A stretch of DNA of 9,216 bases. It comes from Spirochaetia bacterium (lineage in GTDB: Bacteria > Spirochaetota > Spirochaetia > Treponematales > Breznakiellaceae). Location: positions 1 to 9,216 of the forward strand of contig BNUR01000120.1 of the NCBI GenBank assembly GCA_025997495.1. The letters run 5' to 3'. The position numbers and the translations under genes were made by a program. Shown piece by piece: positions 1 to 5,807 of this stretch; position 1 is the first letter of the stretch, and every line of letters begins with the position of its first letter. The notes under the pieces were generated by a model, which saw only the letters and a list, made by a program, of their open reading frames with translations, ran no database searches and had not been told where the DNA came from.

Positions 1-2
1 GG

Positions 3-86
3 CTCTATACGGCGGGCGTAGAGGTTCCCCCGCCTGCAATTGTATCGAATACACCGCTTCCTGCGGAGACCTCCCTGGAGGAATAA
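3..86 (+). CDS. C-terminal 27 residues of an unidentified protein (5' end outside window)
   Basis: The third forward frame is open from the window edge to a TAA at 84-86 and ends in ...PPPAIVSNTPLPAETSLEE. The proline- and glutamate-rich tail resembles the end of a secreted or repeat-linked protein, but no family can be named from 27 residues. The second forward frame is also open here, to 124, but reads as cysteine- and arginine-rich low-quality sequence. The third frame is preferred because it stops just before a terminator-like hairpin on the same strand. Confidence 0.45.
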   Translation, partial: LYTAGVEVPPPAIVSNTPLPAETSLEE

Positions 87-96
87 CACTCCGTAG

Positions 97-123
97 GTTA
101 GCGGTTAATCTAACTATTTTTTA
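97..123 (+). terminator. Weak rho-independent terminator
   Basis: GTTAG (97-101) pairs with CTAAC (110-114) across an 8-base loop, and a T-rich run (TATTTTTT) follows. It lies 10 bases after the stop of the partial plus-strand gene. The stem is short and not GC-rich, so termination would be inefficient. It also sits immediately beyond the 3' end of the converging minus-strand fragment. Confidence 0.4.
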
Positions 124-124
124 A

Positions 125-319
125 TCAGGCGCCGCAGCCCGCTCCTCCCCGGGGACAGACGCCTCCGGCATGGGCTACCGTGGTAACCTTGAGGCCCACC
201 ACGGGGAAACGGCCCTTGAAACGGCGTATTAGTTCTTCCGCCAACACGGTTTTGCCCCAGTTCCGGTCTGTGCCGCCGATGAGGATCATCTGCCCCGCAG
301 AAAATGCCGTATCAAGCAT
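125..319 (-). pseudogene. Truncated P-loop NTPase, N-terminal fragment (MobB-like)
   Basis: This 64-residue product has a Walker A-like stretch, GGTDRNWGKT, at about residues 15-24, followed by a helix (LAEELIRRFK) and a strand (FPVVGLKVTTV). That is the first beta-loop-alpha-beta unit of a P-loop NTPase of the kind seen in MobB-type and related GTP/ATP-binding proteins. A cysteine-bearing CPRGGAGCG segment follows, and the frame then stops at a TGA (125-127). A complete protein of this type would be roughly three times longer, and the missing part is not found downstream, so this is read as a truncated remnant. A promoter lies directly upstream with almost no leader. The general fold is clear, but the exact family is not. 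Confidence 0.5.
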
Positions 320-324
320 GGTTC

Positions 325-354
325 AGTATACCGGATAATCGAATTACTTTTCAA
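325..354 (-). promoter_or_regulatory. Sigma-70-like promoter for the truncated NTPase, near-leaderless
   Basis: On the minus strand TTGAAA (349-354) and TATACT (325-330) are separated by 18 bases. Only five bases separate the -10 box from the ATG at 319, so transcription should start at or within a base or two of the start codon. No Shine-Dalgarno sequence is visible. The promoter appears intact although the gene is truncated. Confidence 0.5.
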
Positions 355-363
355 TATCAAGGT

Positions 364-590
364 TTAAGGGGAAGGCGATGAGATTGGCGTTTGATTTGTG
401 AGCCAGGTGGAAGGGAGTGTCCGTATCAGGGTAAGCGAGAACCTGGATACTAACAAGGGCACGAAACTGATGACGGAGATACAACCGGTTCATTCACAAG
501 CTGGGCTTCTTCGGCGGTGTTCAGTTCTGAGGGAGAGGGATCGAGCCCTTTTTATATGCACTCGCCCTCCGTCCCCTTGCCCAATTGAAT
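364..590 (+). other. Structured noncoding stretch, possible group II intron remnant
   Basis: This stretch between the NTPase fragment and the MerR gene has no convincing coding frame but shows signs of RNA structure. CCAGGT (403-408) can pair with ACCTGG (441-446). GAGGG plus CGAG (535-539, 542-545) can pair with CTCG plus CCCTC (561-564, 565-569), with an AT bulge. The wording of the region, including a GTTCTGAGGGAGAGGG string at 524-539, resembles the DV-DVI end of bacterial group II introns from memory. No reverse transcriptase and no complete domain V hairpin were found, so it would be a fragment. The assignment is tentative. Confidence 0.25.
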
Positions 591-636
591 GAAATTTAAT
601 AATCTGACAAAACAATGTGCGTTTCGGTAAGCATTT

Positions 637-1428
637 ATGAATAATATGGTAAGTTTTTATTCCCGTTTTCTCAATCTGTCCAGAGAAGGACTCAAATTTT
701 ATGAAAAGAAAGGTCTCATTACTCCGGAACGGGATATACAAAACGGATACAGGATTTACAACTGGGAAGAAATTAATATTATCCTGATGTGCAAAAAACT
801 AAGAAAATTCGGGTTCAGTTTAAATAGTATCATCGACATAATACATCAAAAGTCACCGGATAAAATAATTGAACAGTTCCAAAAACAGCGAAACGCATTG
901 GTAAAGGAAGTAGAAGAAAAATCTCAAGCTATTATCTCTCTGGATCATAAAATTGAGCAACTCGAAACCGAACACCGGAAGGAAAAATATAACATAGTCC
1001 AACGCCCAGCCATTCACTGGTTTTCGGTCAAAAAAAACGACAATATTCTTGATAATCCCTGGAATATTGCCCAATCCCGGCGCTGGCTGACTTTTTTACC
1101 CCTGGTTGACGGTATTATGGTCTGGTCCCTGGAAAAGATACTTGGCCGTCAGGGTGATGTTTTTCAAGGCCACATGGTTGAAGTAAAAGAGGCAGGCCCT
1201 CTCTCTAATGAGGGTATAAAATTGCTGCCGGCGGCCCAATCCATATCTACAGTCATAGAAACCAGGGACGATGGGAAAACAGAAGATATATTCAGCGGTA
1301 TACTTGCCTATATGCGGGAAAAGGGCCTTACCCCTTCCGGTGATGGGACAGCCCGTATTGTCCGCGGCTTTCTTGATGATAAAAGCCAATATCATGTTGT
1401 CTTGCAGCTTTGGCTTCCGTTCCAGTAA
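637..1428 (+). CDS. MerR-family transcriptional regulator with GyrI-like effector domain
   Basis: The 263-residue product starts with a MerR winged-helix DNA-binding domain (about residues 4-75); the LSREGLKFYEKKGLI and NGYRIYNWEE segments are the family's recognition helix and wing. A coiled-coil dimerisation helix follows (about 80-120, rich in E, K and Q). The C-terminal half (about 123-263) fits a GyrI/AraC effector-binding fold, ending with the beta strand YHVVLQLWLPF, so it should bind a small hydrophobic ligand. The ATG at 637 has only a weak GGTAAG ribosome site; the ATG at 646 is a credible alternative. A MerR-type promoter lies 45 bases after its stop, in front of the flavoprotein gene in the same orientation, which makes that gene the likely target. 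The ligand cannot be named. Confidence 0.85.
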   Translation: MNNMVSFYSRFLNLSREGLKFYEKKGLITPERDIQNGYRIYNWEEINIILMCKKLRKFGFSLNSIIDIIHQKSPDKIIEQFQKQRNALVKEVEEKSQAIISLDHKIEQLETEHRKEKYNIVQRPAIHWFSVKKNDNILDNPWNIAQSRRWLTFLPLVDGIMVWSLEKILGRQGDVFQGHMVEVKEAGPLSNEGIKLLPAAQSISTVIETRDDGKTEDIFSGILAYMREKGLTPSGDGTARIVRGFLDDKSQYHVVLQLWLPFQ

Positions 1429-1472
1429 ACGCCTTTATCTACAAAAATTGTCAATTGTCAGTCAGATTTCAC

Positions 1473-1503
1473 TTGACATGGCAGTTACTACCACCTTTAG
1501 CAT
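1473..1503 (+). promoter_or_regulatory. MerR-type promoter with 19-base spacer and central dyad
   Basis: TTGACA (1473-1478) and TAGCAT (1498-1503) are 19 bases apart, the elongated spacing that MerR activators correct by untwisting DNA. Inside the spacer, TGGCAGTTACTACCA (1479-1493) is a 15-base dyad with six of seven pairs matching around a central T. ACTACCA recurs at 1511-1517. The promoter would give a leader of about 90 bases before the flavoprotein ATG. The adjacent MerR gene is the obvious regulator. Confidence 0.7.
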
Positions 1504-1599
1504 AAGAATCACTACCATATTCGATGCCGAGCCTATGTGTTACATAAAGACGGTGCGTAATATTTTTACACCAATTGCGAAGTATAAGCGAGGAATATT

Positions 1600-3405
1600 A
1601 TGAAAGACAAAAAAAATTTCTTAATGAGGGGGGTATTAGCACTATTGCTCATATCCGGATTGACCCTCACCGGGTGCTCTAACGGGACCACTGACACCGT
1701 AGCCACATCAACCTATTCTGCAGATGTCATTGTCGTAGGCGCCGGCGGGTCCGGGATGACTGCCGCCATCCATGCGGCCAAGGGCGGTGCCTCGGTTATC
1801 ATCCTTGAAAAATCATCTGTTCCGGGCGGAAACACGATTTTAACCGGGTCTGGTATGAATGCCCTTACAACAGGTGATCAGGCAGATATAGATGCTTTTA
1901 TTGCCAATGAGAAAATGGCTGGAGCCGGAGCTTTCTATCCGGCTAAGGAAAAAAATCCATTACCCAACCCGGCCCTGTCCGAGTTTATGGTTAGGAATAG
2001 TATATCCACTCTTCAATGGCTGAAGGATGACACAAAATTGACATTCGCTATTTCAGGAGGGAACAACAGCCGTACATATGCGCCGACTGTCGGGAATTTT
2101 GCGCAAACGGTACTGCCGCTGCTCTACGAAAAAATCCTGAGCAACAACAGGATACACATCCTTTTCAACATGTGGGCAACCGAATTACTTACAGACAACA
2201 GCGGCACGGTTACCGGCGTTAGCGCCACCGATACCAAAGGCAATAAACTGGCATTTACGAGCAATGCGGTAATTTTGGCCACCGGCGGTTTTGGCCAGGA
2301 CTATGCCAGGGTTGCCACTATAAAGCCTGCTTATGCGGGAATGTTTACCACAGCGGAAATGGCGCCGACAACCGGCGACGGCCTGGATATGGCGCAGGCA
2401 ATCGGCGCTGATGTCGTTGACCTGGATCAGATACAGATTAATCAAGTGGTGGAATTGAGATCCCATGGCAATATTAATTATGGCACACGAATGGGTCAAA
2501 TTCCTTTTATCTTTGTCAACAAGGAAGCAAAGCGATTTTCCAATGAGAGGCTGCAAGGGTCCCAGGTGGAATTGGAGCCAGGAGCGTTCCCTGAAGCAGT
2601 TATGAAGCAGACAGATCACATCGCCTATTTTATTTTTAATGAGACAGCGAAGACCGCCGCATCTACGCTACGGGAATTCTATGACCGTGGTCTTGTTAAA
2701 AAAGGAGATTCACTCAGTGATCTGGCCGGTGCCTTGGGAATTGACAAGGATACATTTGAGGCGACTGTGGCTACATTTAATCAACAATGCCAGACAGAAA
2801 CAACAGATGAATGGGGACGTAAAGGCGACAGTCGGCATGAGTTTACAACAGGACCTTACTATGGCGTTGAGTTTTCTGTTGGCGTACACTACTGTATGGG
2901 TGGCCTTAAAATCAATACGAATACACAGGTAATCAATACATCGAACCAGACGATTACCGGTCTGTACGCTGCCGGAGAAGTAACCGGCGGCGTTCAGGGA
3001 AGCTACCGGGTTGACGGCAGCGCGCTCGCTGATACCCTGGTATTCGGACGGCAAGCCGGTACTCAGGCGGCCGCCTATGCGCTTGCACAGGGGAGACTCC
3101 CGGTAAATACACCATCAGAGGTGAATCAGGGATCCACGGCAAAAGGAAATTTCACCAATGGTACTTTCGCCGGAACAGGCAACGGCCGCAACGGTCCTAT
3201 TACGGTAACGGTCACTGTAGTAAATAAAAGTATTACAAACATTACTGTAGTCAGTACAGAATCGCCTATTCAACTTGGAGCGGTTGAAAAGGAATTAATT
3301 CCTGCCATCATCCGTACACAGAGTATTGCTGTTGATACGATTAGCGGGGCAACGTATTCAAGTGTCGGTGTGATTACCGCCGTTAAGAACGCATTGGGGA
3401 TCTGA
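1600..3405 (+). CDS. FAD/FMN-dependent fumarate reductase-like lipoprotein
   Basis: The 601-residue protein has a lipoprotein signal peptide (lipobox LTGC, Cys26), so it should be anchored outside the cytoplasmic membrane. Residues about 40-505 form a flavocytochrome c/fumarate reductase-type FAD domain: GAGGSG (47-52), E70 at the end of the second strand, GGNT (76-79), GVHYCMGG (428-435) and a C-terminal YRVDGSALAD with Arg470. Residues about 515-601 form an FMN_bind domain ending in DTISGAT; Thr585 is the expected site for covalent FMN attachment by ApbE. Such proteins pass electrons from membrane carriers to an extracytoplasmic enoate acceptor such as fumarate, urocanate or an arylacrylate. 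The substrate is unclear because canonical fumarate reductase residues differ: Asn281 replaces the usual His in QIHP, and Gly320 sits where the catalytic Arg is expected. GAGG lies seven bases before the ATG. No ApbE gene is in the window. Confidence 0.9.
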   Translation: MKDKKNFLMRGVLALLLISGLTLTGCSNGTTDTVATSTYSADVIVVGAGGSGMTAAIHAAKGGASVIILEKSSVPGGNTILTGSGMNALTTGDQADIDAFIANEKMAGAGAFYPAKEKNPLPNPALSEFMVRNSISTLQWLKDDTKLTFAISGGNNSRTYAPTVGNFAQTVLPLLYEKILSNNRIHILFNMWATELLTDNSGTVTGVSATDTKGNKLAFTSNAVILATGGFGQDYARVATIKPAYAGMFTTAEMAPTTGDGLDMAQAIGADVVDLDQIQINQVVELRSHGNINYGTRMGQIPFIFVNKEAKRFSNERLQGSQVELEPGAFPEAVMKQTDHIAYFIFNETAKTAASTLREFYDRGLVKKGDSLSDLAGALGIDKDTFEATVATFNQQCQTETTDEWGRKGDSRHEFTTGPYYGVEFSVGVHYCMGGLKINTNTQVINTSNQTITGLYAAGEVTGGVQGSYRVDGSALADTLVFGRQAGTQAAAYALAQGRLPVNTPSEVNQGSTAKGNFTNGTFAGTGNGRNGPITVTVTVVNKSITNITVVSTESPIQLGAVEKELIPAIIRTQSIAVDTISGATYSSVGVITAVKNALGI

Positions 3406-3408
3406 TAC

Positions 3409-3437
3409 TGGACGCCGATTATCCTGATGATTATAAT
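3409..3437 (+). promoter_or_regulatory. Possible sigma-70 promoter after the flavoprotein gene
   Basis: TGGACG (3409-3414, four of six matches to the -35 consensus) and a perfect TATAAT (3432-3437) are separated by 17 bases. It would drive the remnant genes downstream. Only the -10 box is strong. Confidence 0.35.
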
Positions 3438-3446
3438 ATGCTCTAA

Positions 3447-3626
3447 ACAGGAGTCCACCATGAAGACAATCGGAAATGCTACGGCCCCATGGCCGGTGTG
3501 GTAATAGGACAAAAGGTAAAAGCATACATCCAGAGTCGGGGCTTTTTCGCCATAGAGCCTGTAGATATTAGGTCTGACGGCGAAACATTCCTCATCACCG
3601 CCCCGATGGAGCCGGTCAGGGTGTAG
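3447..3626 (+). pseudogene. C-terminal remnant of an unidentified protein
   Basis: A frame open from 3447 gives a coherent tail, including CYGPMAGVVIGQKVKAYIQS and GFFAIEPVDI, ending ...APMEPVRV at a TAG (3624-3626). The nearest ATG in this frame is at 3489. A separate ATG at 3460 has a good AGGAG ribosome site but runs into a stop after 14 codons in another frame, so a one-base shift may separate start and body. The pattern of a helix followed by a short beta hairpin resembles the end of long coiled-coil, nuclease-like hypothetical proteins known from treponemes (DUF3782-type); this is recalled, not demonstrated. The rest of such a protein is absent. Confidence 0.4.
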
Positions 3627-3666
3627 TAAGGAGGCGGCAGTGCAAGGGGGGAGTGATTTAAAAACC

Positions 3667-3791
3667 ATGTCCGTGAACCCGATTTTTCAGCGATTGACCC
3701 TTCTCACCGGCGCGGAAGCCATGCAGACCCTGGGCAATCCCGGGTGATCGTCTTTGGTGTCGGCGGTGTGGGGAGTTGGTGCCCCGAATAA
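3667..3791 (+). pseudogene. tcdA: 5' remnant of tcdA (tRNA threonylcarbamoyladenosine dehydratase), frameshifted
   Basis: The first 25 or so codons give SVNPIFQRLTLLTGAEAMQ, the typical start of TcdA/CsdL, which cyclises the t6A37 modification of tRNA. The frame then breaks at a TGA (3745-3747). One frame over, the sequence continues as VIVFGVGGVGSW, the ThiF/E1-type nucleotide-binding glycine loop. Adding one C to the CCC run at 3739-3741 restores a single frame, so a one-base deletion is the simplest explanation. Homology ends after the Trp-Cys codons at about 3782, where the attC-like repeat begins; the remaining 200 or so residues are missing. The copy cannot be functional. A working tcdA, if present, must be elsewhere. 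Confidence 0.8.
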
Positions 3792-3934
3792 GGAAACCGT
3801 AGGTTTCCAGGGCCATAAAAATGTACCGGAGAAAAACCCCACTAAGGCGCTACTGCGCCGACTGGGGTTTTTCGTAGGTCAAGCCGCTACTGCGGCGTCA
3901 GACCTTCGGTCTGCGCGTATAGCGTATGTTATAT
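3782..3934 (-). repeat. attC-like site of cassette B, truncated copy
   Basis: This is a second copy of the site at 4825-4994. From 3783 to 3931 it is nearly identical to that copy, differing by two substitutions (at the CACTAAGG/CATAAAGG position) and a small extra hairpin, CAGACC-TTC-GGTCTG at 3899-3913. Read on the minus strand it has R'' (ATATAAC, complement of 3928-3934), L'' (GCTATACG, complement of 3916-3923) and the hairpin-rich centre. It lacks the far L' and R' boxes because it is fused to the tcdA remnant at about 3782. Without R' it should not work as a full recombination site. Confidence 0.65.
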
Positions 3935-3958
3935 GACGTTTTTGTCCGCCATGAACGA

Positions 3959-4135
3959 TTATTTTTTATCAGTTGTTGGTATGGGAACAACCTTTAATTC
4001 AATTATCCTTGCTCCCGTTCCACCTTTTGGCGGGACAAGCGCCTCCGGCCCATTTGCAGGAGGAATTGGTTGATAGACTCCTCCGGTAAAAGTGGTTGTG
4101 TAATTAAAATTCTCTTCACGCTCTTTGTCTGTCAT
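3959..4135 (-). CDS. Small hypothetical protein, 58 aa, coupled to the DUF6338-like gene
   Basis: The start is set at the ATG at 4135 rather than the longer open frame because AAAGGAGAA lies just upstream and because the previous gene's TAA ends one base before this ATG (AATAAAATG). That is a stop-start arrangement typical of translational coupling. The product has a charged N-terminus (MTDKEREENF), a Tyr/Thr-rich middle, a Pro- and Gly-rich stretch (IPPANGPEALVPPKGGTGAR) and a short strand (IIELKVVPIP). It has no signal peptide or membrane helix. I do not recognise a family. The tight pairing suggests it works with the membrane protein upstream. Confidence 0.6.
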   Translation of the reverse strand: MTDKEREENFNYTTTFTGGVYQPIPPANGPEALVPPKGGTGARIIELKVVPIPTTDKK

Positions 4136-4136
4136 T

Positions 4137-4721
4137 TTATTCTCCTTTAGCGGTAAACAGCTCAATATAATCAATTGAATCATGGTGAACAAGTAAACCC
4201 ATTGTTCCTTCAACTGGTTGTACAAATGCTCCCTTTTCATCAATCTCCCAAATTTGTTCTAAATATATGTCTTCTTCTTCCGGATATGAGGATGCCGAAG
4301 AATTATACCCATATAAGCCACCGACAATCATTTCATTTTTTAAATGGACAGGCATAAAACACCTTTTTCTTTTCATAAAAAAAGTATCCCATGCTTTTGG
4401 TATAGGATTAATTGTTTTGTTTTTAACAAATTTGATTGATAATACTTTATTCCAAATAATTGGCAATAAAAATGGAATTATCACTATTGATATGATATAC
4501 GCTACAGGCTCTAAAGGTTTACAGATAGATGATATGAATTGCGGGAACCATTGAACTACGATAAAATAATTAAATACTCCATAGAATATAGCTTCATAAA
4601 GAGAATCAGAAAAAGAAAGATGACGACTTGGTTTAATCAATCCCCAAACCTTAAGGCTTAAAAAGCCTGGTGCTACAATAAGGACAAACAAACCAAAGTT
4701 ATTTTCAATCAAAATATCCAT
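4137..4721 (-). CDS. DUF6338-like membrane protein
   Basis: The 194-residue product has three hydrophobic segments at about 9-29, 41-59 and 72-92. A soluble C-terminal domain (about 95-194) contains WDTFF, GGLYGYNSSASSYPEEEDIYLEQIW and a final IDYIEL strand. This arrangement (N-terminal helices with an early PGF motif, then a beta domain with G-x-YG, a Ser-rich turn and an acidic YL motif) matches my recollection of the DUF6338 family, whose function is unknown. The gene starts at the ATG at 4721 with no ribosome site because the promoter lies immediately upstream. It is the first gene of cassette B and is translationally coupled to the 58-residue protein. Integron cassettes often carry defence or surface functions, but nothing here proves one. 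Confidence 0.7.
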   Translation of the reverse strand: MDILIENNFGLFVLIVAPGFLSLKVWGLIKPSRHLSFSDSLYEAIFYGVFNYFIVVQWFPQFISSICKPLEPVAYIISIVIIPFLLPIIWNKVLSIKFVKNKTINPIPKAWDTFFMKRKRCFMPVHLKNEMIVGGLYGYNSSASSYPEEEDIYLEQIWEIDEKGAFVQPVEGTMGLLVHHDSIDYIELFTAKGE

Positions 4722-4727
4722 ATTTTT

Positions 4728-4756
4728 AATATAATAAAAATAAAGATATACGTCAA
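4728..4756 (-). promoter_or_regulatory. Strong cassette-borne sigma-70 promoter, leaderless start
   Basis: On the minus strand TTGACG (4751-4756) and TATATT (4728-4733) are exactly 17 bases apart. Six bases separate the -10 box from the ATG at 4721, so the transcript should begin at the start codon and be translated without a leader. It allows cassette B to be expressed independently of any integron promoter. Confidence 0.7.
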
Positions 4757-4824
4757 GCCCTCCATTGCGTATGATATTTCATACAGTTTTTTAAAATTAC
4801 AATATAGTTGCGGACAAAAATGTC

Positions 4825-4994
4825 ATATAACGTGAAAGCTATACGACGTTTTTATGGCCCGAATAAGGAAACCGTAGGTTTCCAGGGCCATAAAAATGTA
4901 CCGGAGAAAAACCCCATAAAGGCGCTACTGCGCCGACTGGGGTTTTTCGTAGGTCAAGCCGCTACTGCGGCGCAGCGTATAGCGTATGTTAGGC
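4825..4994 (-). repeat. attC-like recombination site between cassettes A and B
   Basis: In the minus orientation the order is R'' GCCTAAC (complement of 4988-4994), L'' (complement of 4976-4983), centre, L' (complement of 4838-4845) and R' GTTATAT (complement of 4825-4831). L'' and L' are perfect 8-base complements (GCTATACG/CGTATAGC). The spacers between L and R boxes are unequal (4 and 6 bases), as in attC central spacers. GTTAGGC/GCCTAAC fits the GTTRRRY/RYYYAAC rule; GTTATAT fits only loosely. The centre folds into three arms: 4849-4896 (12-base outer stem plus 7-base inner stem), 4906-4948 (10-base outer stem plus 5-base inner stem) and 4958-4971. At 170 bases it is long for an attC. Confidence 0.65.
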
Positions 4995-5008
4995 GATGCA
5001 AAAGTCCG

Positions 5009-5680
5009 CTACGAAGCCGCCCGCATGGACGCGGGCGGAGCTTTTAAGGGAGCCAGATAATTTTCCAATTTTTGTTTTCCCAGTTTTGCTTTTGAAGTTT
5101 TTTGATACATATTAAAGCCAATGGCAACATATGGTTTTATTCCAAAAAAAGAATTGGTTGTCCAATCACTCCTATAAGTTACAAAATCATATGATAATGT
5201 TGTTCCGACATCAATAAATATTGAATCTGTCAAATCAAATTTTAATCCAATATCCCCGCCTATTCCAAATGAATATCTGGCATCATTGAGCGGAAAATAC
5301 ATATTAAAATTCGGACCAACGCCAAAATGAAGGTTGAGTTTTTCATTTATCTCATGACGGAAACCAACGCCTATAAGAAAATCGACCTGAGCCATAGGGC
5401 TATAACCGTTTTCAATATTATTTACTACGGGAAACATAAGCCCATAATTCAAAAAGAACCCGATATTACTTTGATTATAAAAACCATAGCCGCTAAAATT
5501 AACACCAGGAGAACCTGAATAAAAATTGCCAGTATCGTCCCCAATGTTAAATTTATTACCCCAGTTAAATCCAACCGAAAGCCAAGACGTTTTAATTCTT
5601 TCTTTCTCAGTATCTTCCTGGGCAAATGCCATGAAATTCATACAAGCTAAAAAACCAAGTAAAGCAATCAAACGTTTCAT
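5009..5680 (-). CDS. Outer-membrane beta-barrel protein
   Basis: The start is placed at the ATG at 5680 because AAAAAGGAG lies seven bases upstream and because the product then begins with a clean signal peptide (MKRLIALLGFLACMNFMAFA, cleavage near Ala20-Gln21). A longer open frame upstream crosses the cassette end and looks noncoding. The mature protein (about 200 residues) alternates polar and aromatic residues with Gly turns, e.g. GYGFYNQSNIGFFLNYG and IGGDIGLKFD, and ends its barrel with GIKPYVAIGFNMY, as small porin-like barrels do. The last 15 or so residues (ending APPASMRAAS) come from GC-rich cassette-edge DNA, so the native end was probably shorter. The stop abuts the conserved cassette arm. 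No specific ligand or family can be named. Confidence 0.7.
   Translation of the reverse strand: MKRLIALLGFLACMNFMAFAQEDTEKERIKTSWLSVGFNWGNKFNIGDDTGNFYSGSPGVNFSGYGFYNQSNIGFFLNYGLMFPVVNNIENGYSPMAQVDFLIGVGFRHEINEKLNLHFGVGPNFNMYFPLNDARYSFGIGGDIGLKFDLTDSIFIDVGTTLSYDFVTYRSDWTTNSFFGIKPYVAIGFNMYQKTSKAKLGKQKLENYLAPLKAPPASMRAAS
5017..5038 (-). other. GC-rich hairpin at the 3' end of the barrel gene
   Basis: CCGCCCGC (5017-5024) and GCGGGCGG (5031-5038) form an 8-base perfect stem around a 6-base loop, within the last codons of the barrel gene. There is no T-run after it on the minus strand, so it is not a classic terminator; it may stabilise the mRNA end. Confidence 0.5.
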
Positions 5681-5750
5681 CACAAACTCCTTTTTAGTGG
5701 TATATATAATTATATAACGTTTTTCATAAAAAATCGTTGCAAATTTTTTC

Positions 5751-5768
5751 GGTGCCACGGATGGCACC
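5751..5768 (-). other. Hairpin in the cassette A leader
   Basis: GGTGCCA (5751-5757) and TGGCACC (5762-5768) make a perfect 7-base stem with a 4-base loop, about 70 bases before the barrel gene's ATG. On the minus strand it is followed by an A-run, so it is not a terminator in that direction. A TATAAT-like box lies nearby at 5704-5715 on the minus strand but lacks a good -35 box. Confidence 0.45.
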
Positions 5769-5807
5769 GTTCCATTCCGAACCAGTTCGGACTTTTGTTT
5801 CGCCTAA

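Larger units (their letters stand above)
3782..4830 (-). mobile_element. Integron-like gene cassette B (DUF6338-like gene plus small partner)
   Basis: The unit reads on the minus strand from TTATAT just inside 4830 to its attC-like site ending at 3782. The first 22 bases of the unit (4831 down to 4810) are complementary in 21 of 22 positions to bases 3928-3949 at the start of its own attC. This is the R'/R'' relation expected when a cassette was once a circle. It encodes two minus-strand genes with their own promoter and is much more AT-rich than the flanking pot genes. Its 3' attC is truncated. Confidence 0.6.
4831..5807 (-). mobile_element. Integron-like gene cassette A (outer-membrane protein)
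   Basis: The minus-strand unit starts at TT (5807) after a G belonging to the disrupted glycosidase gene and ends at the G (4831) of the next GTT. The bases at its start (5788-5808) are complementary in 19 of 21 positions to bases 4988-5008, at the beginning of its attC. It carries one AT-rich gene with its own ribosome site, a hairpin leader and the complete attC-like site. Confidence 0.6.

Noticed and set aside
125..127. TGA of the truncated NTPase as a selenocysteine codon after a cysteine-rich motif
   Set aside because: A TAG follows in frame within a few codons and a plus-strand terminator occupies the next bases; no SECIS-like hairpin is evident.
398..592. Open frame on the plus strand between the NTPase fragment and the MerR gene
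   Set aside because: No ribosome site, and an arginine/proline-rich composition without a recognisable fold; the DNA looks like structured RNA.
3754..3936. Plus-strand open frame across the tcdA remnant and attC-like site
   Set aside because: It translates hairpin DNA, and the same reading recurs at 4808-5047 only because the repeat recurs.
4136..4243. Longer N-terminus for the 58-residue protein
   Set aside because: It overlaps the DUF6338-like gene in another frame; AAAGGAGAA just before the ATG at 4135 fits better.
3783..4991. The two repeat copies as a CRISPR or an insertion sequence
   Set aside because: There are only two copies, about 1 kb apart, with unique genes between and no transposase; the box order fits attC sites better. 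A nonautonomous transposon is not fully excluded.
5681..5767. Longer N-terminus for the barrel protein
   Set aside because: It crosses the leader hairpin and would hide the signal peptide; the ribosome site supports the ATG at 5680.
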